Part shown: in pieces, positions 7,220 through 15,370 of the stretch
How positions within the stretch are numbered: position 1 is the stretch's first letter
How the letters are laid out: the number at the start of each line of letters is the position of its first letter
Origin: Candidatus Saccharimonadales bacterium
GTDB taxonomy: Bacteria; Patescibacteriota; Saccharimonadia; Saccharimonadales; Saccharimonadaceae
Direction of reading: 5' to 3'
Assembly: GCA_030145955.1 (NCBI GenBank)
Contig: JASLCR010000050.1
Span: 1-17,778 of the forward strand
Length of the DNA: 17,778 bases
The notes under the pieces: model-generated
What the model was told of the DNA's origin: nothing
Database searches by the model: none
The model's input: the letters and a program-made list of their open reading frames with translations, nothing else
Translations under genes and position numbers: made by a program

Positions 7220-9961
7220 TTATTTTCTTAGCCAGCCGCTTTCGGTAGTGGCGGAGCCATCAACAGCTCGCGTGAATACGTCCAATTTATCATTATCGAG
7301 ATGTATAGTACCAGTTCTGTGGGCATCAAGTACGCGCTGGGCCACTGTAGCATCAAGTGTGCCAGAGGCCGCAAAGTGTCTAAGTGACCCAACACTTTGT
7401 CCGGCAAGCTCAGACTCATTAAGTCCTGAAGGTGTCGCACTTGCATTATCATGTCCGGCAAGTTTGTGTTCCTTAACCCCGCTGGTGTCACCAGGCTCAT
7501 GTCTAGACCATTTATCGAGCGCTCTATCTTTAGGCTTCATACCTGCAGCAGTCACTTCGTATCGTACTGATTCGTCAATTCCCTGATGAAGGCTACCACT
7601 ACGTGCTTCAATCTCGCGAATCTTCTTATGAAGCTCATCTATACCACGGGAGCCAGTTTGGCTGGCTAGTACGCGCGTAGCAGCTCTCGCGGCCACGGCA
7701 TCTCCTGATTTATGAGCCTTCTCGAGTTGAGTTAAGGCAGCGGGAATCACATCGGCTGGCTTATTGTCTTGAAGAAACGCTATTGAGTTATCAACTGCTT
7801 CGCCTTCCATCTTTTGCCTAGCTGCCACTGCTGCTGCGGCACCACGATCACCCCCAATGATGCGCCCGACTTTACTTCCGTCAATCTTTCGGTTTATTTT
7901 ACCCATTACTCCATCTCCAACACGGCGATTTACTCGTCGTACGTCTCTTCTACGATTAAAGGCTGCAATCGCTTCTCCGCTTCGCCCTTTCTTAACATTT
8001 CCACTCGCCATACCTTGCGCTTTATCTAGCCCTCTACTTAGTTTGGTTCCAACTGACCCAAGGCCAGCAAGCGCACCTTTAAGTAGTAGCGGTACGGCGA
8101 AGAGTGGTAGGGCGAGTACCGCGAGCGCAGTAATACGCAAGAGTGGGTCTTGGGTTCCCTGACCATTCTCACCGGTGTTGTTAATGATTCCAGCGGCAAG
8201 TACACTAGCGCCGAAAACAACACCTATGATTGGGTATAGCAACAGCATTGCTTTGAATAATCCCCACCATTTCTTAAAGATACCCTCGGTATTTGGCAAT
8301 AGGTATGCAACAAATGCCACTGGCGCCGTGACAACAAGGAGAATAATGATCGCCTTGCGCGCGATAAGTATAAGAACGATCATTGCAAAAGCAAGTAATG
8401 CAGGTATGCCTGCGATGGCGAGAAGCGCGAGCCCAACCGTAATTCCGGCGGCAAGCATCATGGTGGTGTTTTCAGCCCAGCTTGGTAGCCCGTCATAGGT
8501 TTCGCCATTTTCACTTGTTCCTGTCGGGAGCTGGGTGGCGAAGAATTGACTTATATTTGCGCCCACTATATTACTAAGGTCGATCGCAACGCGACATAGG
8601 ATGAACGATATATTAACTAATATGGCTGCAATAATAAGCTTCGGTAGCATACGCTTAATGCCATAATTTGATATTCCTGCTCCAGTCATCTGAGAGTAGA
8701 TAATGAAAAGGAATAGCAAGACAAAGAGGATGTTGGCAATATCCCGGAAGCCCTTCCATGCGGCCTCGGCATCTCCACCCTCTTCAAAAAAGCCGGGGGA
8801 AATATTTAGGAAATTATCGCCAAGAAAACTGAGTGCAGCATCATTTAGGTTGGCCATAAAATTCATGACCGGACATACAATCCAGCCAATGCCGTCGATG
8901 CTACAAGAAGTGTCTGCTTCATTACCTGCTTGAGGATCTCCGCCAAAATTCTTCTCCGAATCCTCCATTGCTGCTGCGGGGTTTTGCTGTGCCCATTTTG
9001 CATAGTCTACGGAATGTTCATTGACTTTGTCGGCAATGTATTTACATGATCGCTTAACTTCATTCATGTCATCACTTGTATAGACATGTGTTTCGTCGTC
9101 ATGGCTCCTTCCTTCGTAGGTCTTTTCGGTAATAGTACCGTCAGCGGACACTCGCTTGATCACGTATTTAAAATCATTTGATGGAGATTTATTCTCTTTT
9201 GGAGAACAATATCCGTCAAATGCCGTTGAGAATATTAAGTAATAGCCAGCTCCTCCGGGGCTTGGGGGATTTTTATTCCACACCTTTTCCCATATGAGGT
9301 CACCAAAATTTTTATAGTTTTCGGACAGGTGGTCGCCATTAAAGTCACCTGATCCGGTTTTACAACTGCTACCATTATCTCGTTTACTGATAAAACTGCA
9401 GAGTAGGTCAAGAGGTTTATAGCTCCAGAGACTGAGCCCGATCTTTAGCATGGCGTTACAGTCCGTTTTTCCACCGTTCTTTATTACGTCTGGCTGCAGG
9501 TATGAGCCGGCACGACTTTCATCCGAGGCCGAGAAGCCTGCGCGTCCCCACCATGTGCCGTCCTTAGCATGCTTATCTGAAATATGTTTATTTCCGATTA
9601 AGCCCCAGTTATCTATCCATCCACCTTCTTTTAGACATTTCTCAACTCCGTTGAGTGTCGCCCATTGAAGAGCACGTTCGGATGCAGTCCATACGGGAAG
9701 TTCCTGGCAGTGTCCCTTAGAAGGGTCTAAGTTAGCGGGGTCGAGGACCGATCCATCCGTATACCATGTACCCCCTTGTGCTTGGCATTCTGCAGGACTG
9801 TCATCGGGTGCTGCATAGGTTGTTGTGGTACTAATTAAGGGTGTGACTAGACTAGTAAGTAAAAGTAATCCAGAAAAGGCAAAAAGACCGAGTCGAAACA
9901 ACCCAGTCTTTTCTTGGCCCTTTATTGATGCGTTTGTTTGCTTTGTCCATTTTCTCTTCAT
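7220..9961 (-). CDS. VirB6/TrbL-like polytopic T4SS protein with cysteine-rich ectodomain
   Basis: This 913-aa protein has a signal peptide or anchor (hydrophobic about 22-45, possible cleavage after TTTTYA, residue 50). A roughly 300-residue outside region follows with cysteines at 59, 85, 109, 168, 188, 200, 252 and 306. Next comes GIGWIVCPV (357-365), and then a multi-helix membrane core from about 405 to 640 with the motif VAYLLPNTE (551-559). The last 270 residues are basic to mixed-charge and probably cytoplasmic. The GIGW..CPV and VAYLLPNTE motifs and the helix order are shared with the 991-aa protein, so the two are paralogs. VirB6/TrbL proteins form the inner-membrane channel of type IV secretion systems; that role is inferred from topology and context. 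ATG 9961 has no ribosome binding site. The stop lies 70 bp before PrgI. Confidence 0.78.
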   Translation of the reverse strand: MKRKWTKQTNASIKGQEKTGLFRLGLFAFSGLLLLTSLVTPLISTTTTYAAPDDSPAECQAQGGTWYTDGSVLDPANLDPSKGHCQELPVWTASERALQWATLNGVEKCLKEGGWIDNWGLIGNKHISDKHAKDGTWWGRAGFSASDESRAGSYLQPDVIKNGGKTDCNAMLKIGLSLWSYKPLDLLCSFISKRDNGSSCKTGSGDFNGDHLSENYKNFGDLIWEKVWNKNPPSPGGAGYYLIFSTAFDGYCSPKENKSPSNDFKYVIKRVSADGTITEKTYEGRSHDDETHVYTSDDMNEVKRSCKYIADKVNEHSVDYAKWAQQNPAAAMEDSEKNFGGDPQAGNEADTSCSIDGIGWIVCPVMNFMANLNDAALSFLGDNFLNISPGFFEEGGDAEAAWKGFRDIANILFVLLFLFIIYSQMTGAGISNYGIKRMLPKLIIAAILVNISFILCRVAIDLSNIVGANISQFFATQLPTGTSENGETYDGLPSWAENTTMMLAAGITVGLALLAIAGIPALLAFAMIVLILIARKAIIILLVVTAPVAFVAYLLPNTEGIFKKWWGLFKAMLLLYPIIGVVFGASVLAAGIINNTGENGQGTQDPLLRITALAVLALPLFAVPLLLKGALAGLGSVGTKLSRGLDKAQGMASGNVKKGRSGEAIAAFNRRRDVRRVNRRVGDGVMGKINRKIDGSKVGRIIGGDRGAAAAVAARQKMEGEAVDNSIAFLQDNKPADVIPAALTQLEKAHKSGDAVAARAATRVLASQTGSRGIDELHKKIREIEARSGSLHQGIDESVRYEVTAAGMKPKDRALDKWSRHEPGDTSGVKEHKLAGHDNASATPSGLNESELAGQSVGSLRHFAASGTLDATVAQRVLDAHRTGTIHLDNDKLDVFTRAVDGSATTESGWLRK

Positions 9962-9984
9962 AGCTACTGAGAACGTTTGTACTC

Positions 9985-10013
9985 AATATACCACGAAGTG
10001 CTTATGTTTCGAA
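9985..10013 (-). promoter_or_regulatory. Promoter candidate for the 913-aa gene
   Basis: Minus strand TTCGAA (10008-10013), a 17-bp spacer and TATATT (9985-9990) lie in the 65-bp gap between the 329-aa and 913-aa genes. The -35 matches only partly. Confidence 0.35.
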
Positions 10014-10026
10014 AGGGAGACGGTAT

Positions 10027-11016
10027 TTAGCCTTGGTATGGGGTGATGTCAGCAATCTTTCTGCCGTCTTCGGTATCTTCAAAGGTGAGTGTATAGCCAC
10101 CCTGTTGTGTATTCGGGTCAACTCCTGTTAATAGTTGACCAGCTCGGTTTTCGGTTCGGTTATCCCACTCAACCCATCTGGTGTTGACAGTAAGAGTGCC
10201 GGCATCATTGCTTGCGATGTTTGATGACTCAAATCGTGTCTCGCGACGGTAGGGTGCCAGATCTCCATTGCCAGAGCCTGAAGTAATCATGGCTATATGT
10301 AGATTTGTTTGGTGGATAGATATCTTATTGTTGATATATGCAACAAGGTTGGGGTTTGACTGCCAGTCATCCACGATATATTTTTCAATATACTCTTTAT
10401 CAAGTTCATTAGCGATCTTTGCTGCATAGTCCTCAAGAGGCATTGTGAAGCGTTCGTCGTCATTAAGCACCTCGTCGCTTAAACCTGAATTGGTCCACTC
10501 ATTCTCCATGTCATAAGTTGCGATGCTTAGTTTTTCGCCACTTACACCAATATCTTCCATGTCGAGCACGTTTTTATCTAGCGCTGTTTCATGGCTATTA
10601 TCTTGTCCGGTTTTTTCGGGAGCACTGGCGGTTGGGTCTTTGGCAACAGGCTCTTTCTCGCTATCAGAACCACTACTTGTGACGCCAACCCCAACTCCTA
10701 CTGCTGCGATAAGACCCGCCACTGCTCCACCGATACGATACCATTTCTTTCTCGTTTCGGGAGTTCGAGGAGGGGTGGTTGTCTCAACCTGCTGGCGTCG
10801 TGCTTCTGCAAGCGCTTCCTCTTCTTTGGTAAGAGGCACTTCTGCTATAGTGTCAGGGAAGATTACATTTACGCCGTCAAGGCTGTGAATAGTCTCCCCT
10901 TCTTTGTGAGGTGTTTCGCGTACGTCGGCTGGCACGTGGTCTCCACCGGCATGAGGAGTCTTCTCTCCAATGTTAGGGTTTCTATTGAATGAGAACGGTC
11001 CTTCTTGATTTGCCAT
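10027..11016 (-). CDS. Single-pass membrane protein, VirB8-like candidate
   Basis: This 329-aa protein begins at ATG 11016 with TAAGGAG about 11 nt upstream, one of the better ribosome binding sites in the block. It has about 93 hydrophilic residues, one membrane helix at about 95-113 (small residues, glycine-rich), a disordered Ser/Asp/Lys stretch, and a globular outside domain from about 150 to the end. That domain finishes with strands of the type GGYTLTFEDTEDGRKIADITPY, reminiscent of the NTF2-like fold of VirB8/TcpC. Topology (cytoplasmic tail, one helix, outer domain) and its place between two VirB6-like genes support a VirB8-type scaffold. No family signature is clear enough for a firm name. 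It could instead be a lineage-specific T4SS component. Confidence 0.5.
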   Translation of the reverse strand: MANQEGPFSFNRNPNIGEKTPHAGGDHVPADVRETPHKEGETIHSLDGVNVIFPDTIAEVPLTKEEEALAEARRQQVETTTPPRTPETRKKWYRIGGAVAGLIAAVGVGVGVTSSGSDSEKEPVAKDPTASAPEKTGQDNSHETALDKNVLDMEDIGVSGEKLSIATYDMENEWTNSGLSDEVLNDDERFTMPLEDYAAKIANELDKEYIEKYIVDDWQSNPNLVAYINNKISIHQTNLHIAMITSGSGNGDLAPYRRETRFESSNIASNDAGTLTVNTRWVEWDNRTENRAGQLLTGVDPNTQQGGYTLTFEDTEDGRKIADITPYQG

Positions 11017-11029
11017 ACTGGTGGTAGCT

Positions 11030-11036
11030 CCTTAAT
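11030..11036 (-). promoter_or_regulatory. Ribosome binding site of the 329-aa gene
   Basis: Minus strand TAAGGAG just upstream of ATG 11016 fixes that start. It contrasts with the 991-aa, 913-aa and PrgI genes, which lack such a site. Confidence 0.6.
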
Positions 11037-11063
11037 GTGTCGCTAACTTTAGTGATACTATCT

Positions 11064-11092
11064 ACTATACACCTTATGCTTTGAAAAGTCAA
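11064..11092 (-). promoter_or_regulatory. Strong sigma70-type promoter for the 329-aa gene
   Basis: Minus strand TTGACT (11087-11092), an exact 17-bp spacer and TATAGT (11064-11069) lie 47 bp upstream of the ATG. The 11 bases TTGACTTTTCA recur in the promoter of the 991-aa gene. Confidence 0.7.
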
Positions 11093-11156
11093 GTAGGTGT
11101 TTTTTACGACAAGGGTTGAAATAGCTTCTACTACGCTATAACTAGCAGATGTGTCT

Positions 11157-14132
11157 CTAGATGAAACTATTATTTGTAAGATCGTATACAGCAGGTGGTG
11201 GCGTGAGGCCATTAATAGGGGTTGTGTGATCGCCAGTCTTGATTCGTTCAAGGAAGTTGCGATGCTTGTCTTGAATCTTACCCTTTAGCTGATCATCAGC
11301 TTGCCAGTCATCCCATGTAGAAGCAATCTTTTGGATATGTTCTGGCTGGAGGAATCCACCAGTATACATCTCGTACATGAGCTGAAGTTCATCGGGGTCA
11401 AGGGTCGACATAGATTCAGGAGAGAGATTTGATAGAATTCGCTCACGTGTTCTGCTCATGATATTTGCAGAGTATTCTCCTCTTCCGAGCGCATCCTGAT
11501 CTCCGGCGCTTAGTCCAAATGGTATAGCTGACTTGTCGCCATCAACTTGCTGTTGAATATCTTTAATGACAGCCTGACGCTCTACGTCGCCACTCGCAAC
11601 CGCATCGTTATGAAGTATACGAAGCTTTTCGAAGAGTTTGATTTGCGAAGCCCTGTGCTTTCGACCAGCGATAACACCTGCTGTTGCAGCAAGAGACTCA
11701 GCGGATAGGTCTGTGTCGTCGAGTCGGTCAAGCAAAACGCCGTTCTCCACCCTTGAGAGAGTTGTTTTCTCGGCTGATACATCTTTATTCCACACTTCAA
11801 CCATCGTACTAAAGGCTTGCGCGTATACAAGATTTGCAGCTTTCTCACCACCGATGCCGGCGGCACGAACTCGTAAGGTCGAATTATCACGGTATTCGCT
11901 TGCCATCTGGTAGGTTTGAAGTCGCTCGGCTGCTTTCGCGGCTTGAGACGAGACATCATGTTCAATATGAGCGTGCTGGATAGCATTTGCAACAGCCATA
12001 TCATCCGGCGTTGTTACAATGCTATGTTCACCACCCTGAGTACGGACTTCTTGGATGAGTGTGGTGACTTGCTGTTCTGCAAGCTTGGCATTGTCTTCGT
12101 TTCGTACAACCTTAAGCTGACGAGAGCGTACCTCATCATCATGACGAATTCGATTATTCCAACTCTTTTCGGCAGCTTTTTGTACGATTGCTTCAAACTG
12201 CTCAGCTTGTTTTTTGGCGTGATACGTGTCTTTTACGACACGGGTGAGTGCGCGTGAAGCTTCGATTTCTTCTCGGAACTCTTTTTCACCTTCGGCTTGA
12301 GTCTTGTTTTTGTACAATTCAGCTCGTCCTTCGGCTTTGTGTGCGTCGTGTGTCATTTTTTCATAGCCATGGTAACGCTCGTCTTCACGGTTTCTTCCCC
12401 ACTGGGTGCGCCGAGTACTCTTTATTTGGCCTCCAACACGGCCTTGCCAAAGTTCCTCGTTGTTTGCGTGCGACAATGATTTGTTCAGCTCACCAATTTT
12501 ATCTTCTGTATATGATCGGCGCCCGCGGCGAGTGTCACCATAGCTTCCTTCAGCCTGTGCATTGTATGCAGCTGTCATTCTATCTCGATGCATTTTACCA
12601 CTAGCAAAGTATGCGCCGGCAGTTGTTGGACGTGCGAGGGCGCGTGCGGTACGTAGGCGCTCTCCTTTCTTGAGGCTGAGATTTTTACGTCGATTCATGC
12701 CGTTGCGAAGTGCCCGGGCTTTATGCATATCGCGGTTCTCCCCCGCCCAGTTCCTAGCTCTATCGAACACACCCTTGCTACGATCGTTTGCCATGCCAGC
12801 GATAGTTCCCATGAGGCCGCTACTGAGCTTGATAAGGAACGGAGTGATAAATAGCGGAATAACCTGCACAAGCAGGCCAAGGATAACTACTGGTAATGTG
12901 CTGGCGTTTTGAATGATAAGTACGCCAGTAAGCTGAGCACCACCGAATATGACGGCAAATGCCGGGAACATTACCATTAGTGCGGTAAAGAGCTTACGCC
13001 AGCGCTTGAACCAGTCTTCGGTATTGGGGAGAAGGTAGGCGACAAATGCAAGCGGCGAAAGGACGATAAGGACGGTAATGAGTGCCTGGCGCGCGGCAAG
13101 GATAATAACGGCTACGAATACGGCAAAAAGCGCTGGAATGAGGGCACCGATAATAGCAAATGTCAGTGCTCCGGCTCCACCGGCAGTGGCGCCAAGAATG
13201 CCAATTGTAGCTAAGCTTCCGCCACCAAGAGCAAGCGATGTTACCTTTACCCACCCAATGTCATCGGCACCTGAGTTGGCGGCACCAATACGTTCTTGCA
13301 TGGCCATAAACATGTTTTGTACCGATGCGCCAAGAATGTTTGACAGATCAACGGCTATGGCGCATATCCAATACGACACGTTAACTAGAACTGCTGCAAT
13401 GATAATACGAGGGAGCATTTTCTTGATCGTATAGTTGCTAATTACACCGCCGGTAATTTGGGCGTAGATAAGTACAAGAAAACCAATAATAAAACAGATA
13501 TTCGCAACGTTACGTATCACGCTCCACATTTCGTAGAGACCACTGTCTGTGCCGGTAATTGGCGAAACCCTAAGATACGCGGCCACGATGTTATAAAGGT
13601 AGTCCATACCTTCAGCAATCCAGTTAGACACTGGGCAGATCATCCACCCGATACCGCTTACATCACATGATGACGGTTCAATGGTGGCGGCATCGCCGTA
13701 GGTAGATGCATCGACATCAATCTTTTTTGGCGGCGAAAGATTACTAAACTTACCCGATGCAATATCGAAAAAACCAAATGTGTAATAGGCTGAAGTAGCT
13801 TTTGCAGGGTCGGTACCCTTCTCGAAGTAGATGATATAGCCCTGGGCCTGTGAGCCTGTGCGCGCATTACCATTTTCGTAGGCGGCGTAGTAAATAGTAC
13901 CCTCTGCAAGGGTTGATTTATCATTCTTTTCGGCTGTTTTTGGCCCGGTGTAATCTCGCGCATCGTAACTGAGGTTGCCACCATTCCAATTGGCATCATG
14001 ATCAGCTGCGTAAGAGGCCGGTGAAGCCGCAAGAATATACGTAAAACACACCACCAGCAAAGTGGCAGACAGCATGGTAAATTTCCGCAGGGATAGTCTA
14101 CCCTGCGGAGCTCTTACGAGACCCTTCCACAT
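11157..14132 (-). CDS. VirB6/TrbL-like polytopic T4SS protein with long cytoplasmic tail
   Basis: This 991-aa protein carries a signal peptide (hydrophobic about 19-37, possible cleavage after ASYA, residue 42) and a roughly 110-residue outside domain. GIGWMICPV follows at 160-168. The membrane core runs from about 205 to 437 with six or seven helices and contains VAYLLPNTE at 364-372. The remaining 550 residues are hydrophilic, first strongly basic (about 450-545), then Glu/Lys/Ala-rich and probably helical or coiled coil. It is a paralog of the 913-aa protein, which has a larger ectodomain and a shorter tail. VirB6/TrbL proteins build the inner-membrane channel; the long tail is seen in extended VirB6-type proteins and could contact the ATPase or substrates (inference). 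It is the first gene of the minus-strand block. Its promoter implies a nearly leaderless transcript, and there is no clear ribosome binding site at ATG 14132. Confidence 0.8.
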   Translation of the reverse strand: MWKGLVRAPQGRLSLRKFTMLSATLLVVCFTYILAASPASYAADHDANWNGGNLSYDARDYTGPKTAEKNDKSTLAEGTIYYAAYENGNARTGSQAQGYIIYFEKGTDPAKATSAYYTFGFFDIASGKFSNLSPPKKIDVDASTYGDAATIEPSSCDVSGIGWMICPVSNWIAEGMDYLYNIVAAYLRVSPITGTDSGLYEMWSVIRNVANICFIIGFLVLIYAQITGGVISNYTIKKMLPRIIIAAVLVNVSYWICAIAVDLSNILGASVQNMFMAMQERIGAANSGADDIGWVKVTSLALGGGSLATIGILGATAGGAGALTFAIIGALIPALFAVFVAVIILAARQALITVLIVLSPLAFVAYLLPNTEDWFKRWRKLFTALMVMFPAFAVIFGGAQLTGVLIIQNASTLPVVILGLLVQVIPLFITPFLIKLSSGLMGTIAGMANDRSKGVFDRARNWAGENRDMHKARALRNGMNRRKNLSLKKGERLRTARALARPTTAGAYFASGKMHRDRMTAAYNAQAEGSYGDTRRGRRSYTEDKIGELNKSLSHANNEELWQGRVGGQIKSTRRTQWGRNREDERYHGYEKMTHDAHKAEGRAELYKNKTQAEGEKEFREEIEASRALTRVVKDTYHAKKQAEQFEAIVQKAAEKSWNNRIRHDDEVRSRQLKVVRNEDNAKLAEQQVTTLIQEVRTQGGEHSIVTTPDDMAVANAIQHAHIEHDVSSQAAKAAERLQTYQMASEYRDNSTLRVRAAGIGGEKAANLVYAQAFSTMVEVWNKDVSAEKTTLSRVENGVLLDRLDDTDLSAESLAATAGVIAGRKHRASQIKLFEKLRILHNDAVASGDVERQAVIKDIQQQVDGDKSAIPFGLSAGDQDALGRGEYSANIMSRTRERILSNLSPESMSTLDPDELQLMYEMYTGGFLQPEHIQKIASTWDDWQADDQLKGKIQDKHRNFLERIKTGDHTTPINGLTPPPAVYDLTNNSFI

Positions 14133-14141
14133 ATCTCTTGG

Positions 14142-14170
14142 ATTGTACCATTTTACAGATGAAAAGTCAA
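14142..14170 (-). promoter_or_regulatory. Promoter of the minus-strand T4SS block
   Basis: Minus strand TTGACT (14165-14170), an exact 17-bp spacer and TACAAT (14142-14147), the latter preceded by TGG and so also an extended -10. It ends only 9 nt before ATG 14132, predicting a 5' leader of about 1-4 nt. Confidence 0.7.
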
Positions 14171-14195
14171 TATCTTAGGGGGATAATTCTCAATC

Positions 14196-14224
14196 TTGTC
14201 AAAACCCTTCTGCCGTACTACCAT
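14196..14224 (+). promoter_or_regulatory. Promoter candidate for the pilin block
   Basis: TTGTCA (14196-14201), a 17-bp spacer and TACCAT (14219-14224) precede ATG 14234 by 9 nt. The -10 is mediocre. An alternative TATAGA at 14224-14229 would be too close to the start. Confidence 0.4.
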
Positions 14225-14233
14225 ATAGACAGC

Positions 14234-14689
14234 ATGAAAAGAATTCTGGTCTATTTAGCAATGGTGTTCGTGAGCGTAGGGTTTCTCTCGACAATGAGCC
14301 CTCTAGTGCCTTCAGCGGCCGCCAAGGGTGAGGCGTGTAATAATGTGCGTTTCTTAACATTTCCAGCATGGTATCGTGGTCTGGCTGACGGCAAGGTACC
14401 TGATTGTGATATAAAATCGCCTGGTGATTTTGGCTCTGAATTTGATAAAGGTCTCACAACCTACATCACGATTATCGTTCTTAACGTAGTAGAAATTATG
14501 CTTCAACTTGTAGTGTATATCTGTGCTGGTTTTATTATCTGGGGCGGATTTATGTATCTAATTAGTACTGGCAGTAGCGACAAGATTACCTCTGGAAAGA
14601 AAATGATTCAGAACGCCGTTATTGGATTGGTAATTTCGCTTGTTGCGGTAATTGCGGTCTCATTTATTGTGACAAGGATTGGTATATAG
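14234..14689 (+). CDS. VirB2/TrbC-like two-helix membrane protein (pilin candidate 1)
   Basis: I place the start at ATG 14234 (151 aa, MKRILVYLAMV). The frame is open further upstream, but only from a TTG that falls inside the divergent promoter. A signal peptide covers about 1-30, with likely cleavage after SAAA. An outside segment with C36 and C58 follows, then two helices (about 80-108 and 125-148) flanking a short polar loop, STGSSDKITSGKKMIQNA. The topology matches VirB2/TrbC pilins, which are secreted and stacked into T4SS pili. It is the most divergent of the five, since the loop lacks the SAKNTILYA motif of the others. It may therefore be a minor or base subunit. No ribosome binding site is visible. 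Confidence 0.65.
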   Translation: MKRILVYLAMVFVSVGFLSTMSPLVPSAAAKGEACNNVRFLTFPAWYRGLADGKVPDCDIKSPGDFGSEFDKGLTTYITIIVLNVVEIMLQLVVYICAGFIIWGGFMYLISTGSSDKITSGKKMIQNAVIGLVISLVAVIAVSFIVTRIGI

Positions 14690-14690
14690 C

Positions 14691-14972
14691 ATGATTGAGC
14701 AATTAAAAATGTTGGCCATAACATTTAATCCAGACGGCATTCCAGATAAAAAACCAGATGATGTACTCGATGATGTACTTGGAATCGTCTACTTTGCGGG
14801 TGGCGCGGCATGTGTGATTGTGATTATCGTCGCTGGTATTCTGTACACTATCTCGAACGGTGATGCAGGCAAGATAAAAACAGCAAAAGACGCTATTTTG
14901 TACGCGGTAATCGGACTTGTGGTGATTATGATGGCATTTGTAATAACGGGCTTTGTGCTCGGGAGGTTTTAA
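14691..14972 (+). CDS. Small VirB2/TrbC-like membrane protein without signal peptide (pilin candidate 2)
   Basis: This 93-aa protein starts at ATG 14691, two bases after the preceding stop codon. A TTG start four codons upstream is possible but less likely. It has a short acidic N-terminus, then helices at about 30-53 and 68-90 around the loop SNGDAGKIKTAKDAILYA, clearly homologous to the loops of the next three genes. Unlike them it has no cleavable signal peptide, so its first helix would have to drive membrane insertion. Its stop overlaps the next ATG by one base (TAATG), and GGGAGG at 14961-14966 serves the next gene, so the two are translationally coupled. Confidence 0.65.
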   Translation: MIEQLKMLAITFNPDGIPDKKPDDVLDDVLGIVYFAGGAACVIVIIVAGILYTISNGDAGKIKTAKDAILYAVIGLVVIMMAFVITGFVLGRF

Positions 14973-15355
14973 TGAAGTACAAAGCTAAACTAATAATGGC
15001 TGTGTTGACGCTTGCTTCGTCGCTGTTTGTGGCGGCGACTCCGCTTACTGCTTCGGCAAGTGTGATTGATGAGGCGTGTAATACTAATCCAGACTCGACA
15101 ATTTGTAAGCAAACAAAAAACAGCGATAAGAAAACTAATCAGTTTATTCAGGATGTTATTTCTACCCTATTCTTTGCAATCGGCGCTATCGCGGTGATCG
15201 TGATTGTAATCGGCGGTATTAAGTATGCAACCGCAGATGGCGACTCAGGGAAAGTTGCAAGTGCAAAAAATACCATACTGTATGCAGTGGTTGGGCTTGT
15301 TGTGGCACTGCTTGCAAATGCAATCGTATTCTTTGTAATTGGCAGTTTTAAGTAG
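14972..15355 (+). CDS. VirB2/TrbC-like pilin candidate 3
   Basis: This 127-aa protein has a signal peptide (about 1-29, cleavage near TASA) and an outside segment with a cysteine pair (C36, C45) that could form a disulfide. Two helices at about 62-83 and 101-125 enclose the loop DGDSGKVASAKNTILYA. The two-helix hairpin with a short basic loop is the layout of VirB2-type T4SS pilins. The start overlaps the preceding stop and has a strong GGGAGG five bases upstream. From the first helix onward it is nearly identical in protein to the next gene, while the outside parts differ. Confidence 0.72.
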   Translation: MKYKAKLIMAVLTLASSLFVAATPLTASASVIDEACNTNPDSTICKQTKNSDKKTNQFIQDVISTLFFAIGAIAVIVIVIGGIKYATADGDSGKVASAKNTILYAVVGLVVALLANAIVFFVIGSFK

Positions 15356-15370
15356 GAAAGGAACAGTATA

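Noticed and set aside
10523..10992. Plus-strand frames of 121 and 133 codons over the 329-aa gene
   Set aside because: Two overlapping antisense frames with Ser/Pro/Cys-rich, low-complexity translations; typical shadows.
11100..11156. Weak hairpin ATAGC/GCTAT after the 991-aa gene
   Set aside because: The stem is only five pairs and no proper T run follows on the minus strand, so I do not call a terminator.
12248..12912. Plus-strand frames of 118 and 116 codons antisense to the 991-aa gene
   Set aside because: No start signals and unusual residue composition, while the minus strand is a continuous gene.
111..14132. Alternative genetic code with TGA as glycine (as in Absconditabacteria)
   Set aside because: Conserved T4SS and ComF genes run full length with standard stops. 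The one suspicious TGA at 111-113 does not justify a recoded genome.
14138..14233. Longer 5' version of the first pilin gene from a TTG
   Set aside because: It would begin inside the divergent promoter and put 32 residues before an obvious signal peptide starting at ATG 14234.
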